DNA of 64,000 bases, taken from positions 42,743,520 through 42,807,519 of the forward strand of contig NC_135505.1 in NCBI RefSeq assembly GCF_052857255.1, written 5' to 3'. Each line of letters starts with the position of its first letter. Position 1 is the first letter of the stretch. The DNA is from Amblyomma americanum. Lineage: Eukaryota; Arthropoda; Arachnida; Ixodida; Ixodidae. The position numbers and the translations under genes were made by a program. Shown piece after piece: positions 56,191 through 64,000 of the stretch. The notes below the pieces were generated by a model that was given only the letters and a program-made list of their open reading frames with translations, did not search any database and was not told the DNA's origin.

Positions 56191-57380
56191 TATTTTGTTA
56201 TTGCTATCTGTACATATCTTGGAGAACTCTGTAAGGAGTTTAAAATGTGAATGAGTAGCTTTTTGAAAATTAAGTGCTTTGGGCCACTTCAGCTGCACTT
56301 TTCCCTTCTGGAATGACCACTCCCACCAAACATTATAAAAGCATGCTGTCTCTTCGCAGCAGAAATATAATATAGGTTATACCATTTTGGTATTTTTTAC
56401 CGTGTAATATTTACAGGGACTCTAGATCTGAAGTGCCGTGATCATCAACTGCCTATTTACATCCACCCCCTTCTTCCTGACCAAAAATTTATATGTTTAC
56501 ATTCGATCAGAAGAGACAATTTATGTTTTCCGAGGCAGTTTTAAGACAATGTTTGAGTTATTGAAAGCTGGTATGTTACTCAGATTTCACTAATGCTTCA
56601 GTCGCCATCGCTTAATAAAGTGGTGCACAATCCCTGACTAGGCACAGAAGCTTAAGTGTCATTTGGCTGTTTCCGCATTGTGAAAATAATTTATAGTTAT
56701 TCTAGAAAAAAAAAAACTCTTACAAGGAAGCAAGGAGGCTGTAATATAATTAAAATTATCGTATTTTAACAACATGGATAAAACATTGGCGTTAACCTAG
56801 AAGAGATACCCCTTGCCTTTAACACCGCTTCTTTGATTACGTAAACTTATGTCCCGCTATATGTGTAGAGCGTAAACCCATAGCCAACTCCGTAAATTAT
56901 AGTGAGTGGACCAACGTGCTCAACTGCGCTAGGGCGATCTCCAAAGTTAATTTCCACTTACGCCATAAATAATTCAGATAATGATCTTTATTTCAGCAAG
57001 AACTTTTCAGTGGCTTCAAAGCGCTCGTTCTGCATTTTACATTACTCGCTAAACGTATTGTAAAATAAGAGGTTAGCCACAGCAGATTACGCTTTAGTGT
57101 TCAAAGCACAGTGAACGTGACGTGCTCCGAAACTGTGCAGTGATATAAGGAGTGACCTTAATAGTGAGGACTCGCGTCAGCGACGAGATTTGATTCGACG
57201 CTTTCGATTGTACCATATCGCAACGTGTTTTTTTGCATTGCCACTGGTGACGCACGTATTCAACTACTGGCTTTTCAAAAAGAAAAAAAAAACGCCTAGG
57301 CCATAATGCGAGGTGATGCGACAGATCTGCGTTAGCACTATTCGTTGTACAATTCGTCGCTATAATATTCGCCTTCTAGT
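56191..57380. other. No gene seen
   Basis: AT-rich intron or intergenic sequence. Confidence 0.45.
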
Positions 57381-59060
57381 CATCATCATCATCATCATCA
57401 TCATCATCAGCCTGACTACACCCACTGCAGGGCAAAGGCCTCTCCCATGACTCTCCAAATAACCCTGTCTTTTGCCAGCTGCGCCCACGGTATGCCTGCA
57501 AATTTCCTAATCTCATCCGCTCACCTAACCTTCTGCCGCTCCCTGATACGCTTGCCTCCTCTAGGAATCCAACCCGTTACCGTTAAGAACCAGCAATTGC
57601 CTTGCATTCGCAGTACATGCTCTGCCCAATCCCGTTTGTCTATCTTGATTTGATGTCATTACACGCCTTTGTTCCCTCATCGACTCTGTTCGCATCCGGT
57701 CTTTTAACGCTACACCTATAATTGTTCTTTCCGTGGTTCGCTGTGTTCTCCTTAATTTAAGTTGAACCCTATTCGTTAACCTCCGTGTTTCTGCCCCATA
57801 GGTGAGTACTTGTAAGGTACAGCTGTTGTACACTTTTCTCTTGAGGGGTATTGGTAACCTGCTGTTCATGACCTGAGAGAACCTGCCATATGTGCTCCAC
57901 CCCATTATTATCCTTCTAGTTATTTCCCTCTCAAGATCTGGATGAGCTCTCACTACCTGCCCTATGTATTCCTTTACCACTCTCAGCACCTCGCTGCCAG
58001 CTCTGAACAGCTGTTCTCTTGCTAGACTGTAGAACATTATTTTGGTTTACTGCATGTCGATTTTTAGACCCACCGTTCTGCTTTGTCTGTCTACCTCAAT
58101 GATCATGATTTGCAGTCCATCTTGTGAGTGACTCAGCAAGGAAATATCATCAGCGAATCATAGATTATTTAGGTATTCTCTATCAACAGTTATCCCGAAC
58201 TGTTCCTAATTCAGGTCTCGGAATGCCACCTGTAAGCAGGCGGTGAATAGCATTGGCGAGATCGTGTCTCCTTGTCTGATGCCCTTCCTTGTCGGAATCT
58301 TATTGCTGACTTTATGGACGACTATGGTAGCAGTGCAGTTCCTATATATATCTTCTGGTATTTTGGCATAAGGCACATCTGCACCCTGATTCCGCAATGC
58401 CTGTATGAGTGCTGAGGTTTACACTTAGTCAAATGCTTTCTCGTAATCAATAAAGACTATATATAGGGTGTGGTTATATTCTGTGCATTTTCTATATAAT
58501 CTGATAGATAGTGTGAAGTTGATCTATTGTGGGATATCTTTTACGAAATCCTGCCTGATAATTTTTTTGATTAAAGTCTAAGGCTGCCCTGACTCTTTTA
58601 TGGATTACTTTGGTAAATACCTTGTAGGCAACTGACAGTAAGCTGATTGGTCTCTAAGTTTTCAAGTCTTTCGCGTCTCCTTTCTCATGAATTAAGATTA
58701 TGTTTGCATTCTTCCAAGCTTCTGATACGGTCGAGGCCAAAATGCATTGTGTACACAGGGTGGCTAGTTTTTCTAGCACAACTGCCTCTCCATTCTTCAA
58801 CAGATGTGCTGTTACCTGATGCTCACCAGCTGGTTTTCTCTTTTGCGTTGCTCCTATGCCTTTCTTTACTTCTTCTCTCTTAATTGGGGAGCGACACATT
58901 GTTGTCCGCTACTGTCTCTCACATTAACGTTCTTTTTACATTGACTACTGTATAGAGTTGTGTAGAACTGTTCGGCTACTTTAACTATCTTATCCATATT
59001 GCTAATGATGTTGCCCTCCTTGTCTATTAACTGCATACATCTGGCTTTCTAGTAGCTCTT
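57381..59060 (-). pseudogene. RTE-type LINE, minus copy
   Basis: Starts with (CAT)n at 57381-57407 (the reversed tail). Going 5' on minus: endonuclease-proximal piece 58654-58899 (KKGIGATQKRKPAGEHQVTA), RT piece 58206-58397 (KGIRQGDTISPMLFTACLQ) and C-terminal piece 57561-58037. Same family as 24632-25978; broken by stops and frameshifts. Confidence 0.85.
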
Positions 59061-59880
59061 CTGATTGTATTTCGCCACAAGGTTTAAGTTTCGGCGGTGC
59101 GTGGGCTTCGGCTGGGTGGAGACATCTTGAGGGTGGAAATCAGCTGATGATTGGTGGGTGTCTCGTTAAGGGCAGAAGAAAGTAGTTAGTGAAGTTTTCG
59201 TTGGAGGCAAGTGCATACCCAACAATTCTGGAGAAAAGAGTTTGTGAAAAGGAACGAACTTATTATTGAAGCTTTTTCATACATTGTAAGATTTCACTAT
59301 AGCAATCAATATATCCCCCGTTATCCCGAAGACCGACTTTAGTTTTTTTACCATTGACATTTTTGCTATCGTGAAACGCGTTCCCCATTCGGTTCCTATG
59401 GAAGTCTTAAGTGCTTGAGGCGAGCGATGGAGGCACTATAAAAGATTTTGCTGCATTTCAGAAGAATGGACCTTTACCTTCAATATGTATTACCAGTAAG
59501 TTATATTATTTCAATGTTCAAACCTTTTGTCCAAAATCGTTGGACATGGGTTAGTGGTGCGGTTTCTGGCAGTCAATGTAGGTGGGAGCAATGCTGAGTG
59601 GTGGAGGCTTTACAGAGGAGGCAGCTGGTTTGGTGGTAGTAAGGTCAGCTTTTGACAGTCATAGAGCTGGTTGAAGGTTTGTTGAGGGCGGAACGCGTTT
59701 CGGTAAAAGGTCGACGTGTATTGTGCGGAGGCCTTCAGGAGGATGACAGAATATACAATAACATTCAGATGGATTTGTAAAGAATAACAGACCTTTCCTT
59801 TCATCAAATTACTGCCTCTATCTCTCGCTCTAGAGAGTAAGGTTAGAAATGCTAAAGTAATAAAAGAAAGAAAATCTTAC
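59061..59880. other. Intron of the FN3 gene
   Basis: No exon or repeat recognised. Confidence 0.45.
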
Positions 59881-60159
59881 CGGAAACAAATTCTTGAGTG
59901 GTCGGTCTGCTCCAGAGGATCTCGCTACCGCACTGTGTGCCGGCAGTGACCTGCATGGAATAGTCCTCGTCGCCAGCCTGGTTGAAGACGAGGAACGGGT
60001 TTGTTGTGTTCTTGGTCCAGCAGCAATCTGAGTCTCCCCAGGCGCACCAGTTGCACACTTTAACCAAATAAATGAGAACAGGCGAAAGGGACTGTTTCCA
60101 TTGCACCCGAACAGAAGTCCCTCTGCGGGCCGATGTAATGTTCCTCGGTGGTTCTGGAG
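59881..60159 (-). CDS. FN3-like exon B
   Basis: Acceptor CCACTAG, 279 bp (93 residues), donor GTAAGA, phase 1-1. PEPPRNITSARRGTSVRVQW, SPVLIYLVKVCNWCAWGDSD, then CCWTKNTTNPFLVF and YSMQVTAGTQCGSE. Classic FN3 PxPPxN start and W, but no FDSY motif and a different Cys set (CNWCAW..CCW), so it is a distinct FN3 subtype. NIT and NTT could be glycosylated. Confidence 0.82.
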
Positions 60160-61321
60160 CTAGTGGAAAAGAAAAAAATAAGTTTCTTATACCACGTGGT
60201 GCACCAGTAATGAAACGGGTCCGATAAACACATCGTGGGAAACAGTGTAGAAAAGAACGAATGCGTGTTGTTGAAGGGGTTTGGCAATAAACATTGCAAA
60301 TATTTGGAAGCCGAGAACAGCAGAACCACCTGTCACAAATCATGTGCCCTTTTTTAATCTATCCTTTTTTCTTGCATATCTCCGAGCTTCTGCAGAAGGC
60401 CAGCGCTCGTTTCTCATTGTACCATATCAAGTTTTGTAATGCTAATTCGTCTTGCTGTGCGTTCATCGTTTTGCTGCAGCTACTGAGAGATTATACTGTG
60501 GTTTTTGTAGCGCATGGCACCATTTTCTTTGTATCGTTGGTTACAAGTCAACATCTGCGCATTCGCATGGCCGACCTACAAGTCGTATAACATGCAAGAT
60601 TCGCTTCTGTCTGTTTCCGTCTTTAAAGAAAGCATTGAAATGGGCTTTCAAATAAAAATATCAAAGATCACTTGCCATGTAAACATTATAAACTACGTCT
60701 ACCCCTCTGGGAAGATGATGTATAGCTCCTGTAACATAAACGCTGGCGTCGAGGAAGAGAGAAGGTCAGAGTCTTACTAATCCATAAAAAGTGAAGACCA
60801 ATAAAAATAAAAATCAATATGAAGAGGAAGATGCCGCATTGAAGCTTTACTCTATGCTGCCCATGAACTGTTAAAGAGAAAAGTTTTCTGCAGTGAACTA
60901 CAACGTTCAAAATGAAAATATTGACTATTAACATAGTCGGCAATGAAAAATTTCAGCGCAGCTCTTCACGCGCCTCGTGCCACCGCCGGCAGGTTGCGTG
61001 TCTCAGTGCTAGCTACCCTGTTCCCACGCCACCTGTCAGGTGGCGTTTTACGCTGACAACGCTGCGCTCTAAAAATACCCAAAAAACTAGCAAAAGGTTG
61101 TCATGCTTGCTTCGAAGGTGCGGTGGTACAGAATAGTGTGAGTGTACTATAATGTAAGATAATTACTGCACTTTAGAACTGCACTGTAAATATACCTGAA
61201 GACTTGCGGTTGATTATCATGCTTACTGCGGAAGTATGGTGGCATAGTATAGTATATGTGGATAATTACGGCTAATATAGCACCGATATTATATTGCATA
61301 TGAGATAATTACAGGTCCTTT
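60160..61321. other. Intron of the FN3 gene
   Basis: AT-rich; no exon supported. Confidence 0.45.
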
Positions 61322-61500
61322 GAAGTGGAGCTACCCACCTACTGCAAGCATAGCTATGGGTGGCAGACAGTGAAAGCAGGAGCCACGAGAGTAGGAAGAT
61401 TTCAGGGCACCCACAGGAAAGAATTAATCAGAGATCAGTGGGAAAGGCCGTTTCTCCTGCCGTGGACATATTCAGGTTTATGAAGATAATGATGGGGAGC
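61322..61500 (+). mobile_element. RTE-type LINE tail fragment
   Basis: GATCAGTGGGAAAGGCCGTT, CTGCCGTGGACATATTCAGG, then TTATGAAGATAATGATGGGG is a worn LINE 3' end. Confidence 0.55.
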
Positions 61501-62950
61501 CGGTGAGCCGGTTCTCTGTTATAATATTTTAACGGGATAACGTTAACTGTCCCTTGTCATAGAAAAGCCAGTGTCGTCATCGGCGGTGTTTTTGTCCATG
61601 AGAAAAAAGTCCCGGAAAAGAAGCAAAGAATTGGTAAAATTGAGAGCTGAAAGAAAACTTGGTTACTGTGGTTGTAGTAGGAACCGAACCCAGTACCTTT
61701 GGCTTGCGATGTAGGAACGCTACTCTTAGCCCATGAAGGCTCGTTTTTCTTTATTGCATGGAAATCAATCCCGCTGAGCTACCGTATACTTCACGTACAC
61801 ACACACTATTCGGCAATGCAGAGACACATTCTCACGTCTTTCTTACACTGCACTCCACCTGCACATCAAAGTTGCGGAAGACATACCCATGCGTCAAGAA
61901 CTGGCAACCGTTCAGGTGGCCTGCCAGGCACACTGTAAACTTCCTGCACCAACGTGAACTGTTCACTAAACAGAGGCTCATTTGTGAAAGCTGAATAAAA
62001 GCGAACCTTGCAGTCTTTCAATTATTGAAGCTTCTTAGAGACATGTACTGGTGGGTAAATGCATAATCATGAACACACAAATTAGAAATCAGGTGAAGGA
62101 GAGGGCGATACGAATGACACCCGATAACCATGCCGGGTGCTACACTTGAAAGTGAAGCTTTAGCGCCCTCCGTTTTTGGAGCGAAAGCTGTATTACTACT
62201 TGTCTCCCGAAGTCAATCTTTATGCGCGTTTGACCTTAAGGCCCCAGAGCACAGGCAAGCCACGCGGCTCACCAAGCAGAGGCGCACCTGGACGTCTAGC
62301 CGCCTTCGCCGTTGTGATGCTTCGTGACTAAAAGAGGGTGTAACCGTTGCTACGTCGGCGGTTTCTCCTTCAGTGTTGCTCGACGGACCCGCCCACTGAA
62401 CATTGTTTCTTTCAGGTCACTCGAAAACTGTTTAAAATTTTCATTTCTTCTACTGGCAGTTGAAATCTGGAATAGTCTTGATGGTTCACTTCGCTCATTG
62501 CCACCCGAAAAGTTCTCGGTGGAATAGTCTGATCATGTGACCTGTTCATAGGTTCTGTAGTTATTTATGTTCTTATTCTGCATTGCAATCTGTACTCAGT
62601 CCTGCTATGTCCTAAGTATGAGACAGCAGTATTTGTAATTAAATAAGAAATAAAATAATACTGCTATCTATTTGATTTTAGGTATGCTACGCTGAGTGAA
62701 GCCTGGCAATAGGCTTTAAAGGAATGATAAAGGACACTGTGATTAGAACAATGAAATGGCGACAATAGCTGAGGTGCCATCTGCAAGCGCCACATGACTG
62801 ACAAACCATGGAAGAAAACTTTGTGCATTATGAGCTGTTCGCTCACTGGTCGATGCCTATCTACGGATCAGTTTCGAGAACCGGCTCATCAACAAATATG
62901 CTCGTGAGTGCGCCCCGTCATTTTTTTCATAGGGAGAGAACGTGCATTAC
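61501..62950. other. Intron of the FN3 gene; possible LINE scrap
   Basis: The frame ending at 62527 (VEIWNSLDGSLRSLPPEKFS) resembles the C-terminal tail of a non-LTR ORF2, low confidence. Nothing else recognised. Confidence 0.35.
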
Positions 62951-63271
62951 CTTTCGCTGGAATAGAGATGCTTGCGATGGTCGCACCCCTCGATCTGCGC
63001 GTCGGTGGTCCGTTGACTTGTGTTCGTAAGGTGAATGTGTAGTTCGTGCAGGGCGTAGCCCGGTCGCAGGTAACTCGTGTCTGGTTGCGTAGGAGATGCG
63101 TGCCAAAGGCGCAAGAGCCCAAGCGGTTTTCTTGAAAAACATTGCTGTCATTTTTGTCAGTCATGGTTTCTACCCAATAGGAGTCGAACCTCCCTTCCGG
63201 TGGCGTCCAGGTCACCGTAAATGAGTTTGCAGTAGCAGCTTCACGGCGCAGGTTGACTGGATCAGCGGGCT
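62951..63271 (-). CDS. FN3-like exon A
   Basis: Acceptor CTCTGCAG, 321 bp (107 residues), donor GTAATG, phase 1-1. ADPVNLRREAATANSFTVTW, PPEGRFDSYWVETM, GSCAFGTHLLRNQTRVTCDR, ATPCTNYTFTLRTQVNGPP, RRSRGATIASISIPAKG. FN3 with the WxPPxGRFDSY motif typical of tenascin- and receptor-phosphatase-type repeats, and the C...TC...C pattern of exons C and D. First exon of this gene inside the window; upstream exons would lie beyond 64000. Confidence 0.88.
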
Positions 63272-63972
63272 CTGCAGAGAAATGAGTTTCTTAATTAGTC
63301 CAAACAAACTTTTACATCGACATTAGTGAGGTCTATAGATAATTTTTAAGATGAAATGACAACGCTCTGCGGCTTGCCTAGAATGCGCAGAAGTTCTTGG
63401 TAAAATTGTGATCCAATTCCTTTTACATTTCATTCATAATTACTTCTCTTTCCCTAATTAAACAACCAAGAAAAAGAACGTAGGAGATATATCCTACAAA
63501 CGCAAGAAAGGATATATCTATATAACTGACACATTCTGAATGTAGTGCAGTCAGAGATGTCATGTATTTACAAAAGGCGACGTACTTGCTGGTCTGTGTT
63601 AAAAATGATTACCACGAAGAAGCAAAGCAGCCGTGAGTAAATTTAAAAATTATCATCGCATGCGTGGACCACCGACGCGGTTATGTTATGGTGTGTATGT
63701 GAAGGACAATGGAACTAAAGTACTATACACAACTTCTGTTCCTTAGAGTATATGCTTATTCAAGTCCAAAAAATGGCTGCTTCATATTCATATTGAGAAA
63801 TTAGTGAGGGGAGATCACCCTAACAGGTACAATAAAAAAGGCTCTGATGGCCTAACATTCAGTATTATAAATATTGTATTAAATGTCCGAAGGGCCGCTA
63901 CGTCACAATGGAAAGTGTATCGAAGAACAAACACGAGCACCGGAGCGTTCAGAGCGGCTGCCCGATACTCTT
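63272..63972. other. Intron of the FN3 gene
   Basis: No exon seen. Confidence 0.45.
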
Positions 63973-63999
63973 CCTCTCTCTCTCTCTCTCTCTCTCTCT
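63973..63999. repeat. (TC)n microsatellite at window end
   Basis: TC dinucleotides up to the last bases. Confidence 0.9.
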
Positions 64000-64000
64000 A

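Overview
The window is animal, almost certainly hard-tick (ixodid) DNA. I base this on spliced exons with GT/AG borders, tRNA-derived SINEs of the kind common in tick genomes (Ruka-like), RTE-type LINEs ending in short ATG/ATC runs, several Ty3/gypsy retrotransposons, mariner copies, and no bacterial-type gene packing. The assignment rests on recognising repeat families, not on a search. Most of the window is transposon in transposon. The only host gene I can support is a series of fibronectin type III (FN3) exons on the minus strand between about 43.8 and 63.3 kb.

Layout. 0-1.4 kb: a SINE, then a minus-strand SGNH/GDSL-esterase-like reading frame with one stop. 3.1-9.96 kb: an inverted-repeat element carrying a tRNA-like cloverleaf, a decayed Ty3/gypsy element (A) and a second partial copy of the tRNA-bearing element, all packed among TA and GT microsatellites. 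11.1-11.9 kb: a 784-bp LTR miniature (TRIM-like) with a perfect 4-bp target duplication. 13.5-14.1 and 34.4-34.9 kb: the C-terminal and N-terminal halves of one mariner transposase, same strand, correct order, matching frame. They are split by a small repeat (called R here), and R is itself split by a 19,690-bp element (14401-34090).

That 19.7-kb element is the main discovery candidate: a P-element/THAP9-type transposon. It has an 8-bp target duplication (CGGGGCCC), imperfect inverted ends starting CATGGAGGAA / CACGGAGGAA, a THAP zinc-finger start split over two exons, an array of four near-identical tandem units (about 350 bp each) with one small phase-0 exon apiece, and a large catalytic exon (28943-31207) with the D, D and E residues of the P-type RNase H core. 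It is a pseudogene (stops, one frameshift, a lost zinc ligand). One of its introns received an RTE LINE, and that LINE received a nearly intact Ty3/gypsy element (B, 17336-24627) with CTAT target duplications, 0.9-kb LTRs and a -1 frameshift heptamer abutting the gag stop.

36.4-40.1 kb holds a third, strongly decayed gypsy element (C, plus strand). From 43.8 kb to the end, five FN3-like exons, all starting and ending in phase 1, lie among old RTE fragments, SINEs, a TA-flanked inverted-repeat element and unusual long palindromes (51.17-51.55 and 54.98-55.07 kb). The exons probably belong to one extracellular or receptor-type multi-FN3 protein whose remaining exons lie outside the window.
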